Positions 15,941 through 25,549 of a stretch of 50,985 nucleotides of DNA are shown piece after piece. Numbering within the stretch: the stretch's first letter is position 1; each line of letters opens with the position of its first letter. This DNA is from Oligoflexia bacterium (lineage in GTDB: Bacteria; Bdellovibrionota; Bdellovibrionia; JABDDW01). The position numbers were made by a program, and so were the translations under genes. The notes beneath the pieces were generated by a model. The model searched no databases and was not told the DNA's origin. It saw only the letters and a program-made list of their open reading frames with translations. The stretch is from NCBI GenBank assembly GCA_034439615.1, contig JAWXAT010000002.1, positions 1 through 50,985 of the forward strand. The letters run 5' to 3'.

Positions 15941-17074
15941 ATGTTGCGCACACTTTTTTTTCTTGCTGGTTTAATTATAATTGCAAGTAGTTTTGCATGC
16001 ATGCAAAGCACTCAGTTCCCGCGCGGTGCAGTCAACACCGTTCTTACACCCCCAAAACTCTTGCATGTCTATAACGGAACAAGTCTTGGGTTTTACACAT
16101 CCACAGGCGCATATGGTTTTGGAACTTTAGCAAAGTCAGTATTTAGTGCTGCTTACGGAAATGCTGCACAAATGGTTCAGCATACAGTTTTAGGTGGAGG
16201 CACATTTTATATTGGCGCATCCTGCGCATCTTGTGCAACCGTTACATATTTTAATGGATATGCTGGGGGGTATAAATTTTCAGCAGAAGCAGTTTCAAAA
16301 TTTACTGTTTTCACAGGAAATAAATCCCAAGGCATTGCACTCAATAATCGACAAAATATTTTATATGCGACTGATACAACAAATAAGGGAATTACTTTTT
16401 TTAATTCTCAAACAGGGGGCTATGGAGCTGGTGGAACTTCGGGTTTTAGTTTTGCAGGGCCACCATTAAGCTTACAATATTTAACTGTTGATTCTTTAAA
16501 CGATCTTTTAGTTGCAACTGATCCAACAGGTGGTCGTGTGTACTTTATGGATGGTGTCACTGGTGCAGATCTGGGATCAACACTCATCAATGGAGCTTGC
16601 GCCGGTTACACGACCCTTGGCCATGCTATTACTTCAGATTCTCTGCATATTTCCTATGTAATTTGCAAAGGTACCAATGCAAGAGTAGTTTTAATTAGCA
16701 CCACAACCCAAGCGGTTTTAGCCACCGTTAATGTTCCCACAATCACAACAGCGACTGATTTAACTTACAATACAACAAATGGTAAAATTATTGTTGTTGG
16801 CGGAACAAAAGCGATTTCTATGAATGCCGCTGATGGTTCAGGTTTTGTAACATTTGATACAAATACTGCTCCATGCAATGTTGCCACGGCGACACTATCA
16901 GCAGCGGTTTATGATAGCGCATCTAGCACTATCTTCGTTTCCGATTCTACGAATAGCGTTATTTATAAAATTGATGCGGCTACTATGACTTGGAAAGACA
17001 TTACGTCTTGTACAAATTCAAGTTTTAGTGTTGCAGCGGATTTAAGCGCTCCGACGCGTATTGGATTTTTTTAA
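15941..17074 (+). CDS. Lipoprotein with beta-propeller-like repeats
   Basis: The 377-residue product has a lipoprotein signal ending SSFAC (Cys20). The rest looks like repeated four-stranded blades: segments such as NRQNILYATDTTNKGITFFN, LNDLLVATDPTGGRVYFMD, NGKIIVVGGTKAISMN and SSTIFVSDSTNSVIYKID share an aromatic/valine strand followed by an Asp/Thr turn, as in YVTN- or NHL-type propellers. I do not recognise a specific family. It follows nfu by 5 bp, perhaps by chance of packing, and converges with the cyclase gene at a distance of 3 bp. Confidence 0.75.
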   Translation: MLRTLFFLAGLIIIASSFACMQSTQFPRGAVNTVLTPPKLLHVYNGTSLGFYTSTGAYGFGTLAKSVFSAAYGNAAQMVQHTVLGGGTFYIGASCASCATVTYFNGYAGGYKFSAEAVSKFTVFTGNKSQGIALNNRQNILYATDTTNKGITFFNSQTGGYGAGGTSGFSFAGPPLSLQYLTVDSLNDLLVATDPTGGRVYFMDGVTGADLGSTLINGACAGYTTLGHAITSDSLHISYVICKGTNARVVLISTTTQAVLATVNVPTITTATDLTYNTTNGKIIVVGGTKAISMNAADGSGFVTFDTNTAPCNVATATLSAAVYDSASSTIFVSDSTNSVIYKIDAATMTWKDITSCTNSSFSVAADLSAPTRIGFF

Positions 17075-17077
17075 AAT

Positions 17078-18904
17078 TTACGCCGCTTCTTTTTTATCGT
17101 GCACGACTTTATCGGATTGTTCTGATTGGTACGTTGAATAAGCTGTTTCCACAATTATTTCTTTGCCACTTTCATCGATGTATCCTCTGACTTTAAATGC
17201 CTTGAGGGCATCAGCTTTACCTTTCACTTTTGATGTGATTGGCTCAACGATGAGTTTATTTTTTACTTGTTGATAAACTGCATCTGATATTAAAAGGTCT
17301 GTTCCATATTCTTTGGTCAAAGATTCAACCCGTGAAGCCGTGTTGACAGTATCGCCGATTACCGTGTATTCCATTTTTTCTGTCGAACCAATATTACCGG
17401 CAATTAATTCACCATAATGTAGACCCATACCGATTTTGATTGGTTTTTTTCCTTTTGCCATGCGCGCATCATTAAACACTACAAGTTGAACTCGCATCGC
17501 AATGCAGGCACTAACAGCGTTCCACGTATCATTGGGTTTAGGTACTGGAGCACCCCACACAGCCATGATGGCATCGCCCACATATTTATCAACCACACCT
17601 TTATGCTGTGTAATCACAGAAACCATTGAAGTCATATATTCATTGAGCATTTCTACTACTTGTTCAGCTTCAAGACCTTCACTAATAGAAGTAAATCCTC
17701 GAATATCACTAAAAAATACTGTGGCTTTTTGACGGGTACCACCAAGTTTTATTTCACCAGATAAAATAGCTTCGGCAATTTCTTTTGAGTGAAATTTATT
17801 AAATGTCTCTTTAAGTTTATCACGCTCTGCCAAACCTGTTGCCATCTTACCGAATGAATGAGTAAGGGCCGTGATCTCGTCATGGCCTTTTGGTTTTACC
17901 TTAATATTAAAATCCCCTGCTGCAATTTGCCGGGTGAGTTCAACGAGCAACTTAATTGGTTTTGTCAAAGTTGTTGAGAAGAAGTACACGGCAGCAAATG
18001 CTAAACAGAGTATGACCCCGGCAACAAGTAATGATCGGTATTTTACACGATTTGCAGTTTCAAATGCCTTCTCTTCTAAAACTTGTGAAATAACCCCAAC
18101 ACCTGCAACACCCACTTGTCTGAATGCACCTAAATAGTATTTACTATCTTGATCAAGAAATCGCAATTGGTTATTATTAACAGGGCTTTCAAGCATTGCT
18201 TTTACAATCTCAACATCTTTTAAATTTGCACCTGAACTCACTAAGGTTTCTTTTGGATGCGCCAATACATTACCTTCGCGATCAACAAGGTAAGATGTTA
18301 CAACACCTTTTTTCCCATAAATTTGTAAAAACTTTGTTTGATCAACAATTCCTACAGCTGCTGTAACGACATTTTTTTTATCATCAACAGCTAATGGAAA
18401 GCTAAGTGTAAGATAACTTTGCCCAGCGACAGTCACTCTTTGAATATCAATATCGCCTGACCAAGATTTATTAGATGGTTTTATACTATTAATGATCTTT
18501 TCATTTTTTGATTTATCGCTAGCGAAACTTTGTCTTTCTGCAGAAAGACCACCTTTTCTCCAGGTCATAACCGCAATCAATTCACTATTACGCTTAAATT
18601 GTAAATGTTGAGCAGTAGACTTTCGTGCTGCGTCTAGGTTTTGCGTTTGAATCTCAGTAATCGTTGTAACAACATTTACTAGTGTCCCTAGATATTCGTA
18701 TGTCTGATTGGCAAGCTGCCCCGCGACATCACTAGTCGCCTTTTGAATAAATGCTGTATTATCGTCACTAAAGAGTTTTGTAGCTAAAAATACCACAAGA
18801 AGTGTGGATGTTACCAACATAAGAGCCATCATTGATACCAGCTTAAAACCAATTGGTAGTTTTACTTTAAATTCTTTAACTTCGGCCTGGGGTTCTTTAC
18901 TCAT
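17078..18904 (-). CDS. Cache-HAMP membrane class III adenylate/guanylate cyclase
   Basis: The 608-residue protein has a membrane helix (about 21-43), a periplasmic Cache-like sensor (45-285), a second helix (about 289-310), HAMP (311-363) and a class III nucleotide cyclase domain (about 390-560). Both metal aspartates are present (Asp400 in FFSDIRGFTS, Asp444 in KYVGDAIMAVWG), as is the transition-state pair Asn521/Arg525 in NTASR. Lys510 and Asp518 in EKMEYTVIGD fit an adenylyl cyclase, though substrate cannot be proved by eye. The domain looks complete. It is divergent from the FecR gene at 19017 (112 bp between), and its sensor resembles that of the kinase at 13058. Confidence 0.92.
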   Translation of the reverse strand: MSKEPQAEVKEFKVKLPIGFKLVSMMALMLVTSTLLVVFLATKLFSDDNTAFIQKATSDVAGQLANQTYEYLGTLVNVVTTITEIQTQNLDAARKSTAQHLQFKRNSELIAVMTWRKGGLSAERQSFASDKSKNEKIINSIKPSNKSWSGDIDIQRVTVAGQSYLTLSFPLAVDDKKNVVTAAVGIVDQTKFLQIYGKKGVVTSYLVDREGNVLAHPKETLVSSGANLKDVEIVKAMLESPVNNNQLRFLDQDSKYYLGAFRQVGVAGVGVISQVLEEKAFETANRVKYRSLLVAGVILCLAFAAVYFFSTTLTKPIKLLVELTRQIAAGDFNIKVKPKGHDEITALTHSFGKMATGLAERDKLKETFNKFHSKEIAEAILSGEIKLGGTRQKATVFFSDIRGFTSISEGLEAEQVVEMLNEYMTSMVSVITQHKGVVDKYVGDAIMAVWGAPVPKPNDTWNAVSACIAMRVQLVVFNDARMAKGKKPIKIGMGLHYGELIAGNIGSTEKMEYTVIGDTVNTASRVESLTKEYGTDLLISDAVYQQVKNKLIVEPITSKVKGKADALKAFKVRGYIDESGKEIIVETAYSTYQSEQSDKVVHDKKEAA

Positions 18905-19016
18905 GTAAATGATTCTCCTTGTCCAGGTACCCTATCGGCAATTGGCAAGAGAGATTAAATATTAAAAATGGTCTGGATTATTTGAATTTCTAATTAATTT
19001 TGACGATGTAACAAGA

Positions 19017-20792
19017 GTGAAGAGAGTCCTTATATACAATTTCATAGTTATACTCGTCTCGCTAGGTGGTGCTAGTGCTTGCGGATACTATCTGTATGCT
19101 GATATTTATCTAAATCGCTCAACATCTGAAGGCCTTGAAATTGCTGGTGTGCTAACAGAAATACAACAATCTGTTAAACGCAAATTTGGCGACAATATGC
19201 TTTGGGACCTCGTTAATGCCAATGAAAAACTTTATTGGAATGATTCAATTCAAACTTCTGAAAAATCACAAGCGCACATTAGACTTGATGACGGGAGTAA
19301 AATATCACTCGGCGAATCAAGTCTTGTTGTACTTGAAAGAAATAACAACAAATTATCATTAAGTCTCAAAAGTGGACAATTGGTCGTTGATTCTCAAGCG
19401 TCTGCAGATTCACAAATTAAAATTAACGGTATGGATCTCGCAGCTGCAGGCAAAGGCACAATGTCATTGCAAGTAGATGCTGAAAAAGGACAATTAACTG
19501 CCACCACTATGGGGGTAGATGGTACAGGAAAACAAATCACCATTGATAAAGATGGTACGATGTCTGAAAAAGAAATTCCTACGATCCTAGAATCGCCAGC
19601 ACCTTTATCTCGAGAATATATAGACGCCGCACAAACTGCTATAACTTTTACTTGGCAGGCGAAAAATAATAGTCCCAGAATTCTAGAATTAGCAAAAGAT
19701 AAAAATTTTAAACAAATGGTCATTCAAAAGAAACTTACAACAAAAAAGTATTTAACAAACTTAAAAGCCGGTAGTTTTTATTGGCGCGTTAAGACCGAGG
19801 GTGAAAAAGAGATTAATGTGAGCGAAACACGTTCATTCGAAATTATTCAAATGAACACCCCAGTACTCACAACTCCAGATAAAAATCAATCTATGGCATT
19901 TAGAAACGATATGCCTGTTGTTGAATTTAGCTGGAAGGGTGATACAAATTCTACGAAGTATCTCTTTGAAACATCAGACAAAGAAGATTTTTCTAATATT
20001 CGATTCAAAGAAGAGACTAACAACTTATATGTTAGAACATCAAAAATTTCTGAAGGAAAGAATTTCTGGCGCGTTTCTGCTATTTACAATGAACATGTAA
20101 AAGTAAGTAACCCAAGCTTTGTACAGGTCAACAAATTAAAAGAAGCTCTACCACCAGAATTAATGTCGCCGGATAATAATTTTAAATTAACTTTTGATAT
20201 TTTTCAAAAAGCTAATGGCATTCAATTTCGTTGGAAATCACAAGTTACCGAGACTGTTGAAAAATTTAAATTTGTACTTTCACGAAACGAAAAATTAAAA
20301 GATGAACTTGTTTCATTTGAAACAACACAAAATGAAACCCTCCTTAAAGAAAATTATCCAGAAGGTATCTATTATTGGTCCGTAGGTCTCAAAAACCTTG
20401 ATGGCGAATGGAAGCATCATGAAATTCGTAAACTTGAACTAGGCCCTCTTGTTCCTCTACTTTCACCACCAGTCATTTTAGGTTGGTCAGACACTACAGA
20501 GCTTGATCTCTTAAAAAATCCACTTATCAAATGGCGCTGGAAAAAAGTCGAAGGCGCCGCCTCTTATAAATTTAAACTCCTAAAAATGGGCTCTAAAGAA
20601 GAAGTGGTTCTTGAAGATACACTTAATGGCGTTGAAAAAGAAAAAACAGATCTCCCAGACGGCAAATACAAATGGGTTGTATCTTCTATAGACCGCTATG
20701 GCCGCGAATCTGAACCAACAGCTCATCAATTCACTGTTTATCACGGAAAAACTCTTGAAGCTCCAGATTTTGATATGTCGGAGGTTCAATGA
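19017..20792 (+). CDS. FecR-domain protein with FN3-like modules
   Basis: The 591-residue product begins at a GTG and has one N-terminal membrane segment (about 4-27), then a FecR-like domain (about 70-175: AHIRLDDGSKISLGESSLVV, LSLKSGQLVVDSQAS). About four FN3-like modules follow (190-585), each closing with a strand such as FYWRVKTEGE, NFWRVSAIYN, YYWSVGLKN or YKWVVSSID. Its stop codon overlaps the start of the barrel gene (ATGA), so both are made together. The pair has the same domain order as the single protein at 7105. Divergence from the cyclase gene suggests a shared control region. Confidence 0.82.
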   Translation: MKRVLIYNFIVILVSLGGASACGYYLYADIYLNRSTSEGLEIAGVLTEIQQSVKRKFGDNMLWDLVNANEKLYWNDSIQTSEKSQAHIRLDDGSKISLGESSLVVLERNNNKLSLSLKSGQLVVDSQASADSQIKINGMDLAAAGKGTMSLQVDAEKGQLTATTMGVDGTGKQITIDKDGTMSEKEIPTILESPAPLSREYIDAAQTAITFTWQAKNNSPRILELAKDKNFKQMVIQKKLTTKKYLTNLKAGSFYWRVKTEGEKEINVSETRSFEIIQMNTPVLTTPDKNQSMAFRNDMPVVEFSWKGDTNSTKYLFETSDKEDFSNIRFKEETNNLYVRTSKISEGKNFWRVSAIYNEHVKVSNPSFVQVNKLKEALPPELMSPDNNFKLTFDIFQKANGIQFRWKSQVTETVEKFKFVLSRNEKLKDELVSFETTQNETLLKENYPEGIYYWSVGLKNLDGEWKHHEIRKLELGPLVPLLSPPVILGWSDTTELDLLKNPLIKWRWKKVEGAASYKFKLLKMGSKEEVVLEDTLNGVEKEKTDLPDGKYKWVVSSIDRYGRESEPTAHQFTVYHGKTLEAPDFDMSEVQ

Positions 20793-23122
20793 TAAAACTC
20801 TTTTTAGTGTTATTATCGGGTCTAGTAACTTTGCCCACATACGCAAAAGAAGTTAATTTAAAGTGGAGGGCTATCGAAGGAGCAAAGCTCTACAATCTCG
20901 AAGTAGCAACAGATGACAGTTTTAATAAAAAAGTAATTGAAAAAAGTGTGAAGCTTAATAATTTACCATCTAACTTAAAGCCCGGTGTTTATTATCTACG
21001 GGTTCAAGCTGTAGATGCCCTTGAGCGCCCTGGTATTTGGAGTAAACCTTTTCGCCTTGCTATTACCGCACCTGTTCAGCCTCTAGTCGAAATTGCAGAG
21101 CCTCAAAAAATAACATTTTCAAAGAAAAGCCCAAATGTTGAGACAAGCTGGAGGCCAGCAGAAAATGCGACTAACTATAAGGTTGTTATTTTAAAAGATG
21201 GTAAAGAATATAAGTCTTTTGAAACTAAAGATCCTAAATCTGATTTTAAACCCACTGAGCCCGGTAATTATAAAATTACAGTACGCACGGGAATGGAAGG
21301 TTCATTTGGCGCTCCAACTACTATACAAGAACTTAACATAGAAAAAAAAGAAATCACAGCTCCTCAGTTACAAATGGGGCAATCTGAAAAATGGAGTAGC
21401 AGAAAAAGTATCCCATTTAAATGGGCTCCGGTAGAAGCGGCACAATATTACCGACTTAAAATTTATAAAGTTGAAAATGGGCAAACCGATGTGCGTTCAC
21501 TTGCGAGCACCTCGCAACCCATTATTGATGCACCTCACATCGATTCACCCGAGTACTCAACAGGAAAACTTCCGCCTGGCAAATACATCGCTGTGATTGA
21601 AGCGCGCGAAAGTGATGAAACCGTTGCTCCAACAACTGAATATCAATTTGATGTAAAAAATATGAAACCCATTGATTTTGACCGCTTTGATTTTACGGCC
21701 AGATACACCGTGACTCCGATTGATTATTCAAGCACCATGCGTGAGATTTCTTCAGCCAACAATAAGTCATCGACTATTGGTGGGAATATGCTCCTCGAAG
21801 GACACTTGTGGTTTCCCGATTCGCGCTGGGGTGTCAAAGCTGGTGGAGTCTGGGGTGGATTTTCAATCAATAATACAAACATAACTTATAATGATTTAAA
21901 TTTAGCAGCTTCTTATAAATTTTCAGGAAGCAACAAAGGTCTTATGACAACAATAAGACCGTATGTAGGTGGTCGTTTATGGACTATCCCTATTATTTCT
22001 CGCGCACTCATCACAGCACCAATGCAAGTCTACACTCCAACTTTATACGGCCCGGTGGGTGGAGTCGATATTACAAAGCCACTTAACGACACGTGGGCAC
22101 TTACTGGACGGATGCAAGTTTCTGTACCACTTGGCAATTCTGCTATAGGCGGTGGCGGCTCTGCTGGATTTATCAAAGTAGATCCCGAAGTAAGTTCTAA
22201 AACAGAATTTGGTGCGAAATATGGATTTAAAGGAAACATGCGACTCCTTGCCATGGCTGGATTTCAACAAGATGTCATCCGATGGACTCCAAATGCGGGT
22301 TCACGAACTCAGAAATCCGAAGTTAATATGAGCTCACCTACATTTTCTATAGGCATTGAAGCCACAGATGACGGCGGAATGTTTAGAAGTTCAGAAAATA
22401 CTGTGCGAGAAGATAAATTTTCTAACTTTGATCTCACATTTCGCTACAGCCTAACACCCGCCTCTTATTCAAGTAAACTTCAAGAAAATAACAGTCAATC
22501 AACAAGCTTTAGCGGTGAAACAAGCGGCCTAGCCGATATCGATGCGACTGGATGGTTTCACGGATCAAATCATGCCCTACGTGCAATTGCAGGTTGGGGT
22601 GGTTTCACTTATAAAAATTCAACGGTGAGTTATCCTGAGTTCATGTTGCAATGGGGATATCGCCCGCAAATTAAAACTCCAAAAGGATCAATTTACATTA
22701 AGAATTTTTTTGGTCTTCGTTCGTGGCAAGTCCCCGTCTTGGCATATGATCAAGCAACGACTCAGTTTTACTCTAGAGCCCCACAATTATTGGGCCCGGC
22801 AAATACATTCCAAGTATTTCAAAAATTTAGCCAAGTATGGACAATGCGCTTGGGCGCAGAACTTTCAGCTCCAATTGTTGCAGCTAATAAACAAGCAGAC
22901 ATTGATCGAATTTTACCAGGGGCCATGAGTCACAAGCTTGATGTAGCTTTTATTCGAGAGTTTTCTGAAGATTTCTCAGTTGGTGGTGGGTTTGGTTATA
23001 AAGAAGACCAGATTCAATACATTCCAACAACGAGTCAGTCCGGAACACCAAGTGCTGAAAGATCTTCTCGCGCAGTGCTTACCACACCCGCTTATTCTGT
23101 ATTTGGGGTCTATACTTTTTAA
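20789..23122 (+). CDS. FN3-like protein with two duplicated barrel-like domains
   Basis: The 777-residue product has a signal peptide (1-19, ending TYAKE) and three FN3-like modules (about 20-290). Two homologous domains of about 230 residues follow: the first (about 295-525) opens FDFTARYTVTPIDYSS and the second (about 547-777) FDLTFRYSLTPASYSS. Both contain a GGxxxFxxxN-like strand pair and a GxRxWxxPxL block. Alternating polar and non-polar residues and a C-terminal phenylalanine (VFGVYTF) suggest outer-membrane beta-structure. It is coupled to the FecR gene by a 4-bp overlap and overlaps the convergent aconitase gene by 4 bp. Confidence 0.8.
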   Translation: MIKLFLVLLSGLVTLPTYAKEVNLKWRAIEGAKLYNLEVATDDSFNKKVIEKSVKLNNLPSNLKPGVYYLRVQAVDALERPGIWSKPFRLAITAPVQPLVEIAEPQKITFSKKSPNVETSWRPAENATNYKVVILKDGKEYKSFETKDPKSDFKPTEPGNYKITVRTGMEGSFGAPTTIQELNIEKKEITAPQLQMGQSEKWSSRKSIPFKWAPVEAAQYYRLKIYKVENGQTDVRSLASTSQPIIDAPHIDSPEYSTGKLPPGKYIAVIEARESDETVAPTTEYQFDVKNMKPIDFDRFDFTARYTVTPIDYSSTMREISSANNKSSTIGGNMLLEGHLWFPDSRWGVKAGGVWGGFSINNTNITYNDLNLAASYKFSGSNKGLMTTIRPYVGGRLWTIPIISRALITAPMQVYTPTLYGPVGGVDITKPLNDTWALTGRMQVSVPLGNSAIGGGGSAGFIKVDPEVSSKTEFGAKYGFKGNMRLLAMAGFQQDVIRWTPNAGSRTQKSEVNMSSPTFSIGIEATDDGGMFRSSENTVREDKFSNFDLTFRYSLTPASYSSKLQENNSQSTSFSGETSGLADIDATGWFHGSNHALRAIAGWGGFTYKNSTVSYPEFMLQWGYRPQIKTPKGSIYIKNFFGLRSWQVPVLAYDQATTQFYSRAPQLLGPANTFQVFQKFSQVWTMRLGAELSAPIVAANKQADIDRILPGAMSHKLDVAFIREFSEDFSVGGGFGYKEDQIQYIPTTSQSGTPSAERSSRAVLTTPAYSVFGVYTF

Positions 23123-25389
23123 CCGCGCTTATTCATCAAGTTAAGTGCTGAGCCCGCTTTAAACCATTCGATTTGCTCATTACTAAATGAATGTTTAAGT
23201 GAGATTTTTTCTTCGCTACCATTTGCATGACTAAGAACCATATCTAGATTTTTACCTGGAGCGAATTTATCAAGACCTACAATACTCACTTTGTCGCCAT
23301 CGAGAACCTTATCGTAATCAATTGGATTTACAAACGTTAGAGCAAGTAGACCTTGTTTTTTCAAATTTGTTTCATGAATTCTTGCAAAACTTTTTACAAT
23401 GACTGCAGCGGCTGATAAAAATCGAGGTGACATTGCAGCATGTTCACGGCTACTGCCTTCACCATAATTCTCATCCCCGATAACTACCCAACGTAATCCA
23501 TTGGCTTTGTAATTTCGAGCCACTTTTGGAATAGGTAAACTCTTTGCCCCCGTTTGAGAATCAGTGGCTTTACCGATTTCATCTGTGAAAGCATTTGTTG
23601 CACCTAAAAACATATTATCGCTGATGTTGTTAAGGTGGCCTCGAAATTTAAGCCATGGCCCGGCTGCAGAAATATGATCGGTAGTGCATTTACCCTTTGC
23701 TTTAAGTAAAATTGGAAGTTTGACAAAATCTTTTCCATCCCAAGGCTTGAAGGGCTCCAAAAGTTGAAGACGATCACTTTTTGAATCAACTTTCACCTGC
23801 ACAAGATCTGGATTCTCTGCTGGAGCAAGATAACCCAAATCACCCGTTGCATAACCTTGAGCTGGGAGATCATCAGCATAGGGAGGTGTAAATTTGATAT
23901 TTCCGTGTGGTGTTGTGAGTTCATCGGTTAACGGATTAAACGAAAGTGAACCCGCTAAACCCAAAGCCATAACGATATCTGGGCTTGCCAGAAATGATAG
24001 TGTTTCAGGATTACTGTCGTTACGACCTCGAAAATTTCTATTAAAAGAACTAATAATTGAATTTTTAGTCCCTTCTTTTACATCATCGCGTTTCCACTGA
24101 CCAATACAAGGGCCACATGCATTGGCTAACACTGTTGCACCAACATCATTGAGCACCTTCATTTGACCATCACGCTTAATTGTTAAATGAATTTGTTCAG
24201 AACCAGGTGATACCAAAAATGGTTGTGGCATTTTCACGCCATGCTCGAAAGCTTGTTTGGCAATATGGGCCACGCGCCCGATATCTTCATATGAAGAGTT
24301 TGTGCAGCTGCCAATAAGTGCTGCAGAAAGTTTATCTGGATATTCTTTTTCTTTAATCTCTTGTTTAAATTTTGAAATAGGTCTTGCCACATCAGGTGAG
24401 TGAGGGCCCACAACATAAGGCTCAAGTTTAGAAAGATCAATCTCAACAACTTTGTCGTAATATTTCTCAGGACTTTTTTCGACTTCACTATCAGCTCTTA
24501 AGTGCTGTGAGTATTTATTTGCAAGATCAGCAATCTTATCTCTGTTTGTGATTTTCAGATAATCAACCATGCGTTTATCAAATGGGAAGAGCGAAGTTGT
24601 CGCACCAAGTTCTGCACCCATATTTGTTATAGTGCCTTTACCTGTGCAACTAATGGCGGAAACACCTTCGCCAAAATATTCTACGATTTGATCTGTTCCA
24701 CCCTTGGTGGTGAGAAGGCCACAGAGATATAAAATTACATCTTTTGGTGAAGTCCAGCCATTGAGTTTGCCTTTAAGATGAATACCGATAAGTTTTGGCA
24801 TTTTAACTTCCCAAGCTAGGCCCGCCATAACATCTGCAGCATCAGATCCGCCGACACCAATAGCGATCATACCTAAACCACCAGCATTGGGTGTGTGTGA
24901 GTCTGTTCCGATCATTAATCCACCAGGAAATGCATAGTTTTCTAAAACAACTTGATGAATAATTCCGGCACCTGGTTTCCAAAAACCCAAACCATATTTG
25001 GTACAAACTGATTGTAAGAAATCATAAACTTCAGAATTCGTTTGAAGTGCTGTTTTTGTATCATCACTTGAACCGCGCCGTGCTTGAATTAAATGATCGC
25101 AGTGAACGGTTGCAGGAACCGCAGTTTGCTTTCGCCCTGATTGCATGAATTGCAAAAGCGCCATTTGTGCTGTGGCATCTTGCATCGCAACACGATCAGG
25201 TCTCAGAAGTACAAAGCTTTTTCCACGAACCATTTCTTGATCAAAATTATCTAAATGACTAAAGAGAATTTTTTCAGCATAAGTGAGAGCACTTTTACCT
25301 AACTTTTTTTTCGCCGCGGAAAGTTTTTCTTCCATTGAAGAGTAGAGTTTCTCAACATGTTCGGGTGTGGTTTCAATATTGACTTTCAC
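23119..25389 (-). CDS. acn: Aconitate hydratase (mitochondrial type)
   Basis: The 756-residue enzyme interconverts citrate and isocitrate in the TCA cycle. The three cluster cysteines are present: Cys362 in IGSCTNSSYED, and Cys425/Cys428 in NACGPCIGQW. Other family blocks are TVHCDHLI, GTDSHTPNAGGLG, CTGKGTITNMGAELGATTS and the swivel-domain ENYGEGSSREHAA. Length and motifs fit the mitochondrial-type aconitases rather than the about 890-residue AcnA or the AcnB forms. It starts at GTG with AAGGAG 9 nt upstream. It stands alone. Confidence 0.96.
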   Translation of the reverse strand: MKVNIETTPEHVEKLYSSMEEKLSAAKKKLGKSALTYAEKILFSHLDNFDQEMVRGKSFVLLRPDRVAMQDATAQMALLQFMQSGRKQTAVPATVHCDHLIQARRGSSDDTKTALQTNSEVYDFLQSVCTKYGLGFWKPGAGIIHQVVLENYAFPGGLMIGTDSHTPNAGGLGMIAIGVGGSDAADVMAGLAWEVKMPKLIGIHLKGKLNGWTSPKDVILYLCGLLTTKGGTDQIVEYFGEGVSAISCTGKGTITNMGAELGATTSLFPFDKRMVDYLKITNRDKIADLANKYSQHLRADSEVEKSPEKYYDKVVEIDLSKLEPYVVGPHSPDVARPISKFKQEIKEKEYPDKLSAALIGSCTNSSYEDIGRVAHIAKQAFEHGVKMPQPFLVSPGSEQIHLTIKRDGQMKVLNDVGATVLANACGPCIGQWKRDDVKEGTKNSIISSFNRNFRGRNDSNPETLSFLASPDIVMALGLAGSLSFNPLTDELTTPHGNIKFTPPYADDLPAQGYATGDLGYLAPAENPDLVQVKVDSKSDRLQLLEPFKPWDGKDFVKLPILLKAKGKCTTDHISAAGPWLKFRGHLNNISDNMFLGATNAFTDEIGKATDSQTGAKSLPIPKVARNYKANGLRWVVIGDENYGEGSSREHAAMSPRFLSAAAVIVKSFARIHETNLKKQGLLALTFVNPIDYDKVLDGDKVSIVGLDKFAPGKNLDMVLSHANGSEEKISLKHSFSNEQIEWFKAGSALNLMNKRG

Positions 25390-25549
25390 GACGCGCTGCT
25401 CCTTTATAAAATATCTTTGTTACACTAGAAGAGTAGCACTGCAGGCTGATGTGCTCAAGTGTTTCGCAACATGAATTTTGAATTCCAAAGATTACCGCAA
25501 GATATCTTACTAAATTGACAAATGTAGGGAAGATCGAAAGAATTTCGTT

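Noticed and set aside
25515-25543. Promoter with TTGACA before the NHL pseudogene
   Set aside because: The -35 is perfect but the matching -10 (AAGAAT) is weak and would leave almost no leader before the start codon.
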